Below, in pieces: positions 1-9,082 of a stretch of 64,000 bases of DNA. Location of the stretch: positions 1-64,000 of the forward strand of contig JAAYVD010000073.1 of assembly GCA_012517355.1 (NCBI GenBank). The letters are read 5' to 3'. The DNA comes from Candidatus Rifleibacteriota bacterium. Its GTDB lineage: Bacteria > Muiribacteriota > Ozemobacteria > Ozemobacterales > Ozemobacteraceae. Positions within the stretch are counted from its first letter, which is position 1, and each line of letters opens with the position of its first letter. A program made the position numbers and the translations under genes. The notes below the pieces were generated by a model. It was not told where the DNA came from. It saw only the letters and a program-made list of their open reading frames with translations, and searched no databases.

Positions 1-1694
1 AGGATGACGTACGGGTCCTCGGCCAGCGTCTGGGCCAGGCGGAGCAGGCAGAGATCGAATCCCCACCGGCCCACGAACTCGCCCACCAGCTCGCATTCCT
101 TCAACGACAGTTCCGCCCACCGGCCCACCCAGATCTTTTCCGCCTGGGGAACGATGCTCCTGACCATGGCGATGCCGTTGATCACCTGCGGGACCTGGGG
201 AAACTCCCTCTGGGGGGTGGTGATGCGGAACCCGTAACTGCCCGTCGCGGCCGGGGGCGGAGGGGGAGCCGGTGGCTCGCCCGCCCCAGTCCCGTCAGAC
301 GTGCCGTCGCCGGTGCCGTCCCCGCCGCCGCTCGTTCCTGCGCCCAGGCCGAAGCGGTGGAAGAACTGGATGGCGAACGCGCCGGAATCGTGGTTGGCGT
401 AGATCGGTCGGAACCGGAACAGGCCTCCGCCCTTCACCGCGACCCAGAGCTGGCCGAGCGGGGAGAAGGTGATGTCGGAGATCCGCTTGTTCGAAAGAAA
501 GGCCTGGATCCAGAGTTCGGGGTCGTCGAATCCCTGTTCCTTGACCTCGCGCAGCACCGCGGTGGTCGAGGCGAAGGCGGGGTTGTCGGGGTCGAGGGCG
601 AGGGCGGCCAGGTGGGCCCGGATCCGCTGCTCGATCAGCTGGCCGATCGCGAAGTTCTCCATGAAACTCTCGCTGAAGCTGATGGGGACGACATCCAGGG
701 TGTCGAGGGCGCCGTAACCCTGACCCAGGGCGTTCGAGGTCACCGCCGTGAACCAGCCGGGGCGCGCCAGGTCGATGCGGTCCGAACCCAGCTGCTTCAC
801 GAACGCCCCGTTGGCCGTGGCGATGTAGAGCGGCCGCTCGTTGCCGGGACCCGGCAGTTTGGCCAGCAGGCCCTTGACCTCGGCCACGATCTCCTCGTGC
901 GGCCGGCCCGAATCGATCGTGTAGAGACGCTTGTCGCGCAACCCGAGCCCCTTCAGCATCGCCTTGTAGGTGGCCTTGATCTTCTCGAGGAACTCCTTGT
1001 CCTGGTTGTCCCCCCAGGCCATCGCGTAGATCCAGGGATCGGTCACCCCCTGGGCCTCGTCGAGAGGCACCTTCTCGAACCGGGTGAACTTCGCCCGCGC
1101 CAGGCCGTCGGAGGTGCCGACCCACAACCCGCCCTGGGCATCGGTGCCCAGGCACTGGACGAGATTGGCGGGCAGGCCGTCATGGTCGGTATACCGCGTG
1201 AACCCGGCGCCATCCTTGCGGACCAGGCCCCGGCTGGTGCCCACCCACAGTTCCGAGGCGTTCTCGCGTTGGCAGACCGACAGGCAGACGTTGTCGGCGA
1301 GACCGTCCTCGAAGAAGAACTTGCGGCCCGCCACCGCCTGGGTGTTGGCCGGCAGGTAGTTGAGGCCGCTCGCCGTGCAGACCCAGACCGTGCCGTCCTG
1401 CCCGATCCAGATGTCGTGGATGGCGTCGAAGGACAGCCCCTCGCGCTTGTGGGTGATCTGGATCCAGCTCTTCCCGTCGGGGCGGATGATGATCAGCCCC
1501 TTGTCCTCGGTGCCGACATACACCGTCCCCTTCCGGTCGACGGCCACCGCGGTGATCTCGTCGGAGGGGAAGCCGTTGATGCGGCCGAAATAGAGGTCGT
1601 CGCAGGTCGCCGACTGGCAGGCCTCGGCTCCCGTTCCCGACCAGGCGAGAATCACGGTCACCAGCCAGAACACCACCAGGTGCCGACATCGCAT
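1..1694 (-). CDS. Sensor beta-propeller protein (two-component regulator propeller repeats), C-terminus beyond the window
   Basis: I translated this from the sequence; the ORF track misses it because no stop codon occurs before the window edge. The start ATG at 1694 follows AAGGAGG with about 7 nt spacing. The protein begins with a signal peptide or membrane anchor (LVVFWLVTVILAW) and then carries propeller blades of the two-component-regulator type: GTVYVGTEDKGL, IHDIWIGQDGTVWVCTASGL, ELWVGTSRGL and GGLWVGTSDGL. A longer region follows without obvious blades, then another blade-like stretch (GQLWVAVKGGGLFRF) and a Gly/Pro-rich linker. In this family the propeller is usually an extracytoplasmic sensing domain ahead of a kinase, GGDEF or other output; whatever follows here is outside the window. 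Confidence 0.8.
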   Translation of the reverse strand, partial: MRCRHLVVFWLVTVILAWSGTGAEACQSATCDDLYFGRINGFPSDEITAVAVDRKGTVYVGTEDKGLIIIRPDGKSWIQITHKREGLSFDAIHDIWIGQDGTVWVCTASGLNYLPANTQAVAGRKFFFEDGLADNVCLSVCQRENASELWVGTSRGLVRKDGAGFTRYTDHDGLPANLVQCLGTDAQGGLWVGTSDGLARAKFTRFEKVPLDEAQGVTDPWIYAMAWGDNQDKEFLEKIKATYKAMLKGLGLRDKRLYTIDSGRPHEEIVAEVKGLLAKLPGPGNERPLYIATANGAFVKQLGSDRIDLARPGWFTAVTSNALGQGYGALDTLDVVPISFSESFMENFAIGQLIEQRIRAHLAALALDPDNPAFASTTAVLREVKEQGFDDPELWIQAFLSNKRISDITFSPLGQLWVAVKGGGLFRFRPIYANHDSGAFAIQFFHRFGLGAGTSGGGDGTGDGTSDGTGAGEPPAPPPPPAATGSYGFRITTPQREFPQVPQVINGIAMVRSIVPQAEKIWVGRWAELSLKECELVGEFVGRWGFDLCLLRLAQTLAEDPYVI

Positions 1695-1869
1695 GCGGGC
1701 TTCCTCCTTCTTCATCGCGCTCCCGGGCCAGGGGTCCGGAGCGGTGCTGGGGCCGGGGAAAGGCCCTCGTGGCCTGTCACCGGGGACATCGGGGCGGGTC
1801 GGACCTCCTCGTCCCGCGTCCCCGGTATCGGGCCGTGGGGCGACCGGGATTCCCGACCGTGACCGCGGA

Positions 1870-3432
1870 CTAGACGGCGCTGCGGAAGAACTTCTCCATG
1901 TCGTCGCGGAACTCCCGCCGCGAGGCCTCCCACGAGTAGAACATGTGGCCGCCGGCGTAGTGTTTCACGGTGAGGTTCCGGCGCTGTTCGGGCAGCAGGC
2001 GCATCTGCTTCACCAGCCGTGCCGAAGCATGGTACGGGGTCACCAGGTCGAAGTAGCCGTGGGTGATGAACACCTTCATGTGCGGGTTGAGGGCCATGCC
2101 GTAGCGCAGTTCGTCGGTCGCCCCGATCTGCCGCATGAAGAAATGCATCTGCCGGTCGTCGGCCCAGTTCCGGTTCACCTCGTGGCTCAGCAGGTGGTAG
2201 TCGCGCTCGGTGTCGAGCTGCAGCGTCTTGCGCAATTGCGTGTTGATGCCCCCGGCGAAGACCCGGTCGAGGCCCGACAAGGTCGGGTCGGGCCCGAACT
2301 CCCACTCGCGGTTGGGGAAGGGGTCGATCGCGGTGATCGAGGCGTCGTACAGGCCGCAGACCTTCCGCTCGTCCTTCAGCAGCTTCTTCGCGAAGGTCCA
2401 GTGGGCGATCCGGCCTTCCGAGTCGCGCAGGTAGTCGACCGGGATGCCGATGAACGCCGACATCTCGCGGAGGATGGCCTCCCGTTCCTTCGCCGGCAGG
2501 TGGTCCCCCTGGGCCAGCAGGTGGAACAGGCGGCCGTGGGCGAACTCCTCGGCCGCCCGGGTGACCGTCGCCAGCGGGGTCCCCTTTTTGAACCGCGCCG
2601 ACCGCCCGTGGGTCATGGCGGCCACCGCCATCGTCGGAAACAGGTCGGTCCAGGCCTGCAGGTCGTAGTCGGAGGGGTTGAGGGGAACGAACTCCAGGGC
2701 GGGTGAGATGATGATGGCGCCGTTCAGGCCCACCCCGAAGGTCTCCTGCAGCCGCTTGGCCAGGCAGGCGGTGCGGAATCCGCCGTAGCTCTCGCCGGCC
2801 ACGAAGACCGGCGACTCCCACCGCCGGTGTTTCGACAGGAACCGCGAGATGAACTCCCCCAGCGATTCGAGGTCGCGGTTCAGCTTGAAGAACTCCTTCT
2901 CGTCGACCTTCTCGGCCGGTTCCTTGCCGGCCTCGGCGGGCTTCCCCTCCGGGCCGCTCTTCTTGACCATCCGGCTGAAGCCGGTGCCGATCGGGTCGAT
3001 GAACACGAGGTCGGTGAAGGGAAGCCAGGACTCCTGGTTGGTGGCCAGCGTCACGGGGGGCTTGGGAACCCGGCCGTCCGCCTCGAATCGCACCCGGTAC
3101 GGGCCGACGGCACCCATGTGCAGGTAGGCCGAAGCCGCCCCCGGGCCGCCGTTGAACACGAAGGTCAGCGGCCGTGCGGCCACCTCGGCCCTTTTCTTCA
3201 GGTAGGCGATGTGGAACATCTCCGCCACCGGTTCGTCCTTCTTGTGCAACACCAGCCAGTCGGCGCGGGCCTGGTACTCGATCTTGCGGCCGCCGATCGT
3301 CTGCACGTGGTCGGTCACCGCCCCCTTCGGGGGCTCGTAGGCCTTCTTCGGTTCTTCCTTCTTCGACTCTTCCCGGGTGGGTTTCTCCTTGGCGGGTCTG
3401 TCTTTGCCGGGTTGTTCCTGCTTCGGGGTCAT
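1870..3432 (-). CDS. Serine carboxypeptidase-like protein (peptidase family S10)
   Basis: The protein has 520 residues from the ATG at 3432, which follows AAGGAG with about 6 nt spacing; the longer track ORF (3588) has no better start. Family S10 hallmarks are clear: NGGPG (residues 94-98, oxyanion region), GESYGG with nucleophile Ser215, a late GYFDLVTP segment that probably holds the catalytic Asp, and AGGHMFY with the catalytic His. The family removes C-terminal residues from peptides. The N-terminus is a charged Lys/Glu/Pro-rich stretch (about residues 1-37) with no signal peptide, which is odd for a family that is usually secreted or lysosomal. A TGGTATGGT extended -10 lies about 38 bp upstream, so it may be transcribed alone. 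Confidence 0.9.
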   Translation of the reverse strand: MTPKQEQPGKDRPAKEKPTREESKKEEPKKAYEPPKGAVTDHVQTIGGRKIEYQARADWLVLHKKDEPVAEMFHIAYLKKRAEVAARPLTFVFNGGPGAASAYLHMGAVGPYRVRFEADGRVPKPPVTLATNQESWLPFTDLVFIDPIGTGFSRMVKKSGPEGKPAEAGKEPAEKVDEKEFFKLNRDLESLGEFISRFLSKHRRWESPVFVAGESYGGFRTACLAKRLQETFGVGLNGAIIISPALEFVPLNPSDYDLQAWTDLFPTMAVAAMTHGRSARFKKGTPLATVTRAAEEFAHGRLFHLLAQGDHLPAKEREAILREMSAFIGIPVDYLRDSEGRIAHWTFAKKLLKDERKVCGLYDASITAIDPFPNREWEFGPDPTLSGLDRVFAGGINTQLRKTLQLDTERDYHLLSHEVNRNWADDRQMHFFMRQIGATDELRYGMALNPHMKVFITHGYFDLVTPYHASARLVKQMRLLPEQRRNLTVKHYAGGHMFYSWEASRREFRDDMEKFFRSAV

Positions 3433-3469
3433 TGCCTGCTCCTTAAGCGGTGGTGGATTCTGTCGATTC

Positions 3470-3478
3470 ACCATACCA
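3470..3478 (-). promoter_or_regulatory. Extended -10 element TGGTATGGT for the S10 peptidase
   Basis: Read on the minus strand, TGGTATGGT matches TGnTATnnT and lies 38 bp ahead of the S10 start. No -35 hexamer is evident. The same extended -10 form recurs ahead of several genes in the window. Confidence 0.4.
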
Positions 3479-3679
3479 GATCCGGCCAGGGTTCGGAAAC
3501 TCCGGCCCCGGCGGCGGGTCCGCAACGTCCGGGGAACCCCAACGGGCGCCGGAAAGACGACGCCCTGCCCGTCGTCCGGCGGACCCAACCCACCACCTCT
3601 TCCCGCAGAATCAGGGATGACGGCCGGGGAACCGATGCGTTTCCAGACCGGGTGGGGCCACCCCCGGGGCCGGCCGGGT

Positions 3680-4651
3680 TCAGGGGGCGCCGGCGCAGCC
3701 CGTCAGCCGGTGCAGGCCGAAGAGGACGACCAGGAAGTAGGGCAGGAAGCCGAGGAATCCGGCCATCCCGCCCACCAGGTTGTGGACGAGGTTGCGGCGC
3801 AGGTAGAGCCAGGTCTGGACGCGCGGGTTCGCGGAGGTGCAGGCGTCGGCCAGGTGCCGGAGGTCCGCGGGGACGTCGCCGGGCCGGCGCAGGAACCACG
3901 CCACCTCGGTGAGGTGCAGGTCTCCCACCACCAGCCGGCAGGCTGCGCGGCCGTTCTTCGCGCACCAGGCTTCGGCGAAGGCAGCCATGAAAGCGCTACG
4001 GCGGACGAGGTTGGGGTAGTCCTCCAGCGTGAAGAACCGCCGGGGCTTGCGCCGGTCCCATTCGATCTCGAGGGCGGTGGGCAGGATCCCGTCGATGCCG
4101 CGGCGGAGTTCCTGGTCGAGCTGGTGGAAGGGGGCGTCGTCGGGCAGCAGCGAGAAAGCCTCCCAGACCGCGTCCTTGAGCAGCAGGGGAAACATCCGGC
4201 CGGCGTCGATGCCCTTCTTGCAGGTGTCGACGAACCCGAGCACGGCGAAATCGGGAATGCTCGTGTAATCGATCCCCGCCCCTCCGTACAGGTGGTTGAA
4301 ACCCGCCTCGAACAGCAGCGGTTCGGCCGCCCCCGCCACGGTCGATCGGATCAGCTCGCGATAGGCCCCGGTCCCCCCCCCGAGGATGCCGTGGATGACC
4401 CCGTTGACAACGAAGAGCCGGCCGTCACGCTCCACCCGGATCTCGTCGAGCCGGGGCGGTTCCGCCGGCGTGGCCGGCGAACCCGGCGGCGAGGCGGTCC
4501 CCTCCCGGGCGAGTTCCTGCCAACGGGCCCGCATGCGGCCGACGAGGGTTTCCAGATCGGGTTCCTGCCAACCCGGAAACTTCCGGAAGTCGTCCAGGGA
4601 CCCGGCCTGACGGAAGAACGCGATGTCGGGAAGGGTGGGTTCGCAGCTCAT
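3680..4651 (-). CDS. Protein of unknown function with a C-terminal membrane helix
   Basis: I do not firmly recognise this gene. From ATG 4651 (MSCEPTLPDI) it has 323 residues. The track instead opens at an upstream TTG (4732), so the start is uncertain; the purines before ATG 4651 sit unusually close to it. Two stretches, VVNGVIHGILGGG and RLVVGDLHLTEVAWFL, carry His in positions loosely reminiscent of TraB/GumN-type proteins, but this is weak. The last 35 residues contain a hydrophobic helix (FLGFLPYFLVVLFGL), so the protein is probably tail-anchored with its main body in the cytoplasm. It lies upstream of the S10 peptidase on the same strand, with 247 bp between them. Confidence 0.6.
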   Translation of the reverse strand: MSCEPTLPDIAFFRQAGSLDDFRKFPGWQEPDLETLVGRMRARWQELAREGTASPPGSPATPAEPPRLDEIRVERDGRLFVVNGVIHGILGGGTGAYRELIRSTVAGAAEPLLFEAGFNHLYGGAGIDYTSIPDFAVLGFVDTCKKGIDAGRMFPLLLKDAVWEAFSLLPDDAPFHQLDQELRRGIDGILPTALEIEWDRRKPRRFFTLEDYPNLVRRSAFMAAFAEAWCAKNGRAACRLVVGDLHLTEVAWFLRRPGDVPADLRHLADACTSANPRVQTWLYLRRNLVHNLVGGMAGFLGFLPYFLVVLFGLHRLTGCAGAP

Positions 4652-4753
4652 CCCCTCATTCCGGGATCGCCCGCCTGCCTTGGGCCCAGGGCCTTGACCA
4701 GGACCGGTGGGCGCGGCCGGTGATGTCGCCAAATCCGTGGTTGTACAAGCAGG

Positions 4754-5152
4754 TCACGGGGCAGGGGCGGGCGGCGGGGTTGGGGAGACCGGAACGGCGT
4801 CCGTGGCCGGCCCGCCGGCAGCGGGACCGGGGGCGGGCAGTCCGGGAAAGACGGTGTCCGGGGTTTCGACGATGTCGGGCAGGTCGCCCGCCGGCGTCGT
4901 GGGTGTCGCGGGGGCTGCGGGGGCGGTGGCGACCACGGCGGCGGTCGCGGTCGCCGGGTGGTTCCGCTGCAGGATCTTCTGTTCCAGATCGTAGGAGTCG
5001 CCTTCCTTGTAGTCCTCGGGAGGCAGGAACACTTCCATGTGCACCTTCATGGACTGATAGGCCTGGATGCTGAAATACACCAGGCATCCGGAGAGGAGGA
5101 AGACCATGATCCACTTCCAGGTGTCGTCTTTCCTGACCTTCATCGTTTTCAT
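4754..5152 (-). CDS. Small single-pass membrane protein with an Ala/Pro-rich tail
   Basis: This hypothetical protein has 132 residues from ATG 5152 (MKTMKVRKDD); a second ATG at 5143 is possible. A basic N-terminus is followed by one transmembrane helix (WIMVFLLSGCLVYFSI), a charged segment and a long low-complexity Ala/Pro/Thr tail from about residue 65. An extended -10 (TGGTAGAGT, 5181-5173) lies about 20 bp upstream of the start. No family is recognised and no partner is obvious; the following gene on the same strand also has a membrane helix. Confidence 0.6.
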   Translation of the reverse strand: MKTMKVRKDDTWKWIMVFLLSGCLVYFSIQAYQSMKVHMEVFLPPEDYKEGDSYDLEQKILQRNHPATATAAVVATAPAAPATPTTPAGDLPDIVETPDTVFPGLPAPGPAAGGPATDAVPVSPTPPPAPAP

Positions 5153-5172
5153 GCGTGCCGGTTCCCCCGTCC

Positions 5173-5181
5173 ACTCTACCA
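5173..5181 (-). promoter_or_regulatory. Extended -10 element TGGTAGAGT
   Basis: It lies just upstream of the small membrane protein gene starting at 5152, downstream of the terminator at 5231-5267. That arrangement suggests an independent transcription unit. Confidence 0.35.
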
Positions 5182-5230
5182 CGACCCCAGGTCCAGATTC
5201 CTCCCCGCAGGGTCATCCACCCGGAGCCAC

Positions 5231-5267
5231 AAAACAGCACCGCCCGCCAAAGCCGGCGGGCGGTGCT
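5231..5267 (-). terminator. Rho-independent terminator after the zinc-ribbon protein gene
   Basis: A perfect 13-bp stem (AGCACCGCCCGCC pairing with GGCGGGCGGTGCT, 6-nt loop) is followed on the minus strand by TGTTTTG. It sits 38 bp past the stop of the gene ending at 5305 and separates it from the next minus-strand gene. Confidence 0.8.
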
Positions 5268-5304
5268 GGTCGGAAGTGGATCGACCGATCCACGTGCGCT
5301 ACCT

Positions 5305-5763
5305 TCAACTCTGGTTCGTGAAGGTTACGCTGTTGCCGGCGCCCCTCGGCGGCTCGGAGGAATACCGCTTCTTCACCGGGGCGTCGGCCGGTTCGTTGGA
5401 TTGTTCCACCAGGGCGATGTTGCACGAGGGGCAGTCACCAGGGGAGTCGAGCGTGAAGGAGCACTGGGGGCAGACATAGGATTTCCCCGCGGCTTCCTCC
5501 GCGGTCTCATCCGCTTCTTCGCCTTCTGCCGCCGGTTCCACGGCGGGATCGTGCGATGCCGGGTCCGTCTGTTCCTCGCCGGGGCTTTCCCAGGCTTCCT
5601 GGACGGGAACGGTGGTGCCACCCTCCCCATCCTCGCCCGTTCCCGCGGGCTCGCTGGCTTCCATGGAGACCTCGGAAGGTTCCTCCTCGGCGAAACAGAC
5701 GCCGGTGCGGGAGGGGGAGGCCACGATCAACAGGACGACCAGCCACCACGCGAATCGTTCCAT
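5305..5763 (-). CDS. Secreted acidic protein with a C-terminal zinc-ribbon-like motif
   Basis: The protein has 152 residues from ATG 5763, preceded by GAGGA at about 7 nt. A signal peptide (FAWWLVVLLIVASPSRTGVCFA) is followed by a long Glu/Ala/Gly-rich linker of about 70 residues and then SYVCPQCSFTLDSPGDCPSCN. The paired CPxC...CPSC pattern with PGDCP between resembles the short heavy-metal-binding / zinc ribbon modules that precede copper and mercury transport domains. The module is alone here, so metal binding outside the membrane is only an inference. A strong terminator follows; TACAAT at 5806-5801 on the minus strand is a possible -10. Confidence 0.65.
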   Translation of the reverse strand: MERFAWWLVVLLIVASPSRTGVCFAEEEPSEVSMEASEPAGTGEDGEGGTTVPVQEAWESPGEEQTDPASHDPAVEPAAEGEEADETAEEAAGKSYVCPQCSFTLDSPGDCPSCNIALVEQSNEPADAPVKKRYSSEPPRGAGNSVTFTNQS

Positions 5764-5872
5764 GCGGTTTCCTCGCTTTCTTTCCTGATCTTTCACCCAG
5801 ATTGTACTCGGAGGAGGGATAGGTGGCAATCACCCCTCCGATCCCTTCCAGGATCAACCTCATCATGGGTGT

Positions 5873-5881
5873 GCTACACTT
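5873..5881 (+). promoter_or_regulatory. Extended -10 element TGCTACACT for the first SpoIIE-like gene
   Basis: TGCTACACT precedes the start at 5908 by 26 bp. It belongs to the same TGCTAnnnT class seen ahead of the glycosyltransferase, GGDEF and glgB genes. Confidence 0.35.
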
Positions 5882-5907
5882 CCGCTGTGAGGGGAACGGG
5901 CATCGGC

Positions 5908-8900
5908 ATGGTTTCGACCGAGCGACTGCTGCAGCGGCTGGGTTTGGCCGCGCTCTTCCTCCTTCCCGCCGTGGCCGGAATGTATCTCCTGTTCCAGGGC
6001 GAGCGGCAAGCCCTGGCCGACCGGCACCGGGAGATCGGGGATGACCTGCAGCGCATCCTCTCCCATCTCCAGCGGCTGTCAGACCCCGCCGAATGCTACC
6101 GGCAGCTGGCCTGGCGGGCCCGCCGCGCGATCGGCTGGGAAGGGGTGCTGGACACGACCCGCGAGGACTTCCGGGACCCGCGGTTCCGCGTGTTCGCCTT
6201 CACCCGGGACGGCCGCCGGGCCAAGGTGCCGGGGTGCGCGGATGACCTGATCGTGGCTTCCGAACGGTGCCTCGGTCTCCTCCGGCGGTGCGCCTCCGGG
6301 GAGTTCGTCCAGCCCGGCCCCGCTGACCGCAAGTTCGCCGAATCCTTTTTCGGCACCCCGGCCGCCATCGAGACCCTGGCCCGCTCCCCCAACCGCCTGA
6401 TCAGCCTCGAGGAATACGGCGTCAAGCGCATGGCCGGCTGGTTCTCCTGGCGCACCCCGACCGCCCGTCGCGGCTTCCTGCTGATGCTGGCCGACCTCTC
6501 GCGGGTGCGCACCGGCGAGTTCGCCGCCAGGGCCCTGGCCCGCCTCCGCCCGCGCGTCCGGGGGCGCTACGCCCTCGGCATCATCGACCGGGCTCTCCCG
6601 GAAGGCGCCAAGCCGGGGAGTCGGAAACCGGGCCGGGACAGACCGGGCGCCCTCCCGCCCGCCGCAAGCGGAGTGGCCGCGGGATTGACCGCGCCGGCCT
6701 CCACGCCGGCGGCCATGTCGCCTGGCCGTCCCGGATGGCGCTCAGGAACGCCCGGTTCACCCCGTGCCGTGGGGCTCACCCCGGATTCCCCTTCCCGCCC
6801 CTCCTCCCGTCTGCGCGCCCGCCTGATCGGCGGGGCGACCGGGAAGCTCTTCCCCTTCGGCCCCCGCCTGTTTGTGACCGCCGACCTCGACCGGCGGTTC
6901 CTCGCCGTCGGCACCGCCCGCCGCCCCGCCCCTCCGCGCGGCACCCTGCCGCCCGGGCTGGCCCTGGCCCTGATCGTCGCCGTGGCCGGGGGCATCCTGT
7001 TCTGTCGCCCCGACGGCACCGGCCTGTCGATCCGGTGGCGGGTCGCCCTGCTGTTCGGGTGCGCCGGCCTGGCCAGCCTCGCCACCCTCTTCGGGTTCGC
7101 CCGGCTGTTCCAGGAAACCCGGCAGGACCTGCTGGTCAGGGAACGCCTCGCCCGCTCCCGCCTCATCCTCGAGAAGATCGACCGCCAGTTCCGCCTCCTC
7201 AAGACCCGCATCGCCGGCCGGTATCTGAGCGTGACCCAACGGTTGTCGGCCCCGCTCGCCGCCGGCGACCGGGCGGCCGTCGCCGCCGTGCTTGCCCCCC
7301 TCCAGGCCCTGCGCCAGTTCCTGACGCTGTATCTCGTCGCCCGCGACGGAACGGTCCTGCAGCACGTGCAGTCCTCCCGGTCGCCGACCTTCCGCGAGTT
7401 CTGGGGAACCGACGCCGGCAAGTCGATCAGCCGGACATCCCGCCTGTCGATGGATCTCTGCGAATCCCACGTGCGCGGGCAGGGGGGAAGGTTCCCCCCC
7501 GGCAACCACCCCGTCATGGTGCAGGAGCTGGCCAAGCGCGGATTCCAGTTCCAGAACCAGTTCGGGCCCTACGACATCATCCAGAAGACCTACGAGATGT
7601 TCTCGGGCTACGTCTTCGACCCCGCCACGATCCCCCTGGCGATGCTCTGGGTCGTCCACGAACCCGGGGTCACCGCCCGCGCCTACCTCGACCGCTGCCG
7701 GCGCCGCTGGCGGGCCGACGATTCCCTCGACGACTTCCGCTTCCGGATCCTGGCCCTCCCCGACGGCGGAACACAGGCCCCCGCCTCCTCCCTTTCCCGG
7801 TCCCTCGCCCGTTCCGGCGACCTCGCCGAACTGCACGCCCGGATCACCCAGCAGCATTCGGGCGCTTCCCGGCTCGGCACCTTCCGCGACCGGCCGGTGC
7901 TGCTGACCGGCATCCCGGGCCGCGAGATCGCCGGCTACAACCTCTTTTTGGTGACCCCCATGGCCCCTCTCCAGGCGGCCGCCCGCCGGTCGGGCCTCGC
8001 TTTCCTCGCCCTGGCCGGCCTGATCGCCCTCTACGGCATGGCCCTCGCGCGGGTGTTCGCCGGCATGATCCTGCGCCCGATGCAGGACCTGTCGAACGGC
8101 ATCGGCGACCTCGCCCTGTCGCGGTTCGGCCGCCGGCTCGAGGTCCGCACCGCCGACGAGTTCGAGGTCATCGCCCACGGCCTCAACGAGATCCTGCAGG
8201 AGATGAAGGAACGCTCCTTCGCCCGGGACATCCACGAACAGCTGTTCCCGACGGGAGAGGTGCGGGGAACGGGCTGGACCTGCCGGGGCTGGACCCGCTC
8301 CGCCTCCGAGATCGGCGGCGAGATCTTCGATTACCAGCCCCTCGGGCCGGACCGCGCGGTGTTCTGGATCGCCCGCGTCCCCGGCCACGCCATCGGGTCG
8401 GCCCTGGTCCTCGCCATGACCAAGATGGCGCTCCGGCTGCTGTTCGACCTCGTGGGCCCCTCCCCCGCGGCCGTCCTCCGCGCCCTGGCCGGCCGGTTCG
8501 CCCGCCAGGCCGAGCAGATGCGTGACGTGGAGATCTTCCTGGGAACCTTCGAACCGGCCACCGGCACGCTCACCTGGGCCCAGCGCGGGGAATTCCTGAT
8601 CGCGGGGGCCGTGCCGGAACCGCGGCCCGGCATCCCCGCCAAGGCCGTCCCCCCCGAGGCCCCCGCCCCCATGACTCCCGCCGCCGACGAGGCTGGCTCC
8701 GCCTTCGCTCCCCCCGCCGCCCCCCCCTGTGCGGCCCCGCCCGCCGACCTGGAGCCTGCCCACGGCACCCTCGCCCGGGGCCTCCCCCCTCCCGCCCCAC
8801 CCGTCGCGCCCGCCCCCCGCCCGGTTCCCCCTGAGGTCGTCACCGAGCGCTCCTGCCGCCTGCGGCCGGCCGACCGCTTCGCCGCCGCCTCCCTGGGCTG

Positions 8901-9078
8901 CCGGGAACCTGCCGCTGGCCCGACTCCCGACATGGAACCGGCGCGCGGCGCCCTCGCCCGGGCTCTCGCCGGCCCCGAGGCCGGACCCCGGTTCTTCGCC
9001 GAGATCGAGGGCCTCCCCGGCGCCGTCTCCGGCGGAACGAGCCGCACCCTGGTGCTGCTGGAAGCCGGGCGGGGCTGA
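5908..9078 (+). CDS. Double-sensor membrane protein with a degenerate SpoIIE/PP2C-like domain (probable pseudophosphatase)
   Basis: The protein has 1056 residues from ATG 5908; the track extends into upstream non-coding sequence. Layout: membrane helix (about 10-25), first extracytoplasmic region, two helices around 340-400, second extracytoplasmic region, helix near 695-718, HAMP (about 720-775), then a SpoIIE-like domain from about 780. Key metal-binding positions are lost: GGDxxD reads GGEIFDY (Glu805) and the GDVSGHG segment reads IARVPGHA (Arg823 in place of Asp). The late YSDG motif is absent and a Pro/Ala-rich linker of about 100 residues interrupts the domain. It is followed after 4 bp by an intact paralogue, so it may act as a non-catalytic partner. 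That role is inference. Confidence 0.85.
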   Translation: MVSTERLLQRLGLAALFLLPAVAGMYLLFQGERQALADRHREIGDDLQRILSHLQRLSDPAECYRQLAWRARRAIGWEGVLDTTREDFRDPRFRVFAFTRDGRRAKVPGCADDLIVASERCLGLLRRCASGEFVQPGPADRKFAESFFGTPAAIETLARSPNRLISLEEYGVKRMAGWFSWRTPTARRGFLLMLADLSRVRTGEFAARALARLRPRVRGRYALGIIDRALPEGAKPGSRKPGRDRPGALPPAASGVAAGLTAPASTPAAMSPGRPGWRSGTPGSPRAVGLTPDSPSRPSSRLRARLIGGATGKLFPFGPRLFVTADLDRRFLAVGTARRPAPPRGTLPPGLALALIVAVAGGILFCRPDGTGLSIRWRVALLFGCAGLASLATLFGFARLFQETRQDLLVRERLARSRLILEKIDRQFRLLKTRIAGRYLSVTQRLSAPLAAGDRAAVAAVLAPLQALRQFLTLYLVARDGTVLQHVQSSRSPTFREFWGTDAGKSISRTSRLSMDLCESHVRGQGGRFPPGNHPVMVQELAKRGFQFQNQFGPYDIIQKTYEMFSGYVFDPATIPLAMLWVVHEPGVTARAYLDRCRRRWRADDSLDDFRFRILALPDGGTQAPASSLSRSLARSGDLAELHARITQQHSGASRLGTFRDRPVLLTGIPGREIAGYNLFLVTPMAPLQAAARRSGLAFLALAGLIALYGMALARVFAGMILRPMQDLSNGIGDLALSRFGRRLEVRTADEFEVIAHGLNEILQEMKERSFARDIHEQLFPTGEVRGTGWTCRGWTRSASEIGGEIFDYQPLGPDRAVFWIARVPGHAIGSALVLAMTKMALRLLFDLVGPSPAAVLRALAGRFARQAEQMRDVEIFLGTFEPATGTLTWAQRGEFLIAGAVPEPRPGIPAKAVPPEAPAPMTPAADEAGSAFAPPAAPPCAAPPADLEPAHGTLARGLPPPAPPVAPAPRPVPPEVVTERSCRLRPADRFAAASLGCREPAAGPTPDMEPARGALARALAGPEAGPRFFAEIEGLPGAVSGGTSRTLVLLEAGRG

Positions 9079-9082
9079 ACCG

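Noticed and set aside
357-1862. Plus-strand ORF of 501 residues
   Set aside because: It is antisense to the propeller gene, whose minus-strand reading gives a signal peptide, propeller blades and a ribosome site. The plus reading has no domain and skewed Gly/Arg/Val composition.
6620-6760. Another copy of the dispersed palindromic repeat in the first SpoIIE-like gene
   Set aside because: The region is low-complexity, but I could not align the repeat core or the TCGTGTCGGTCGG end to it.
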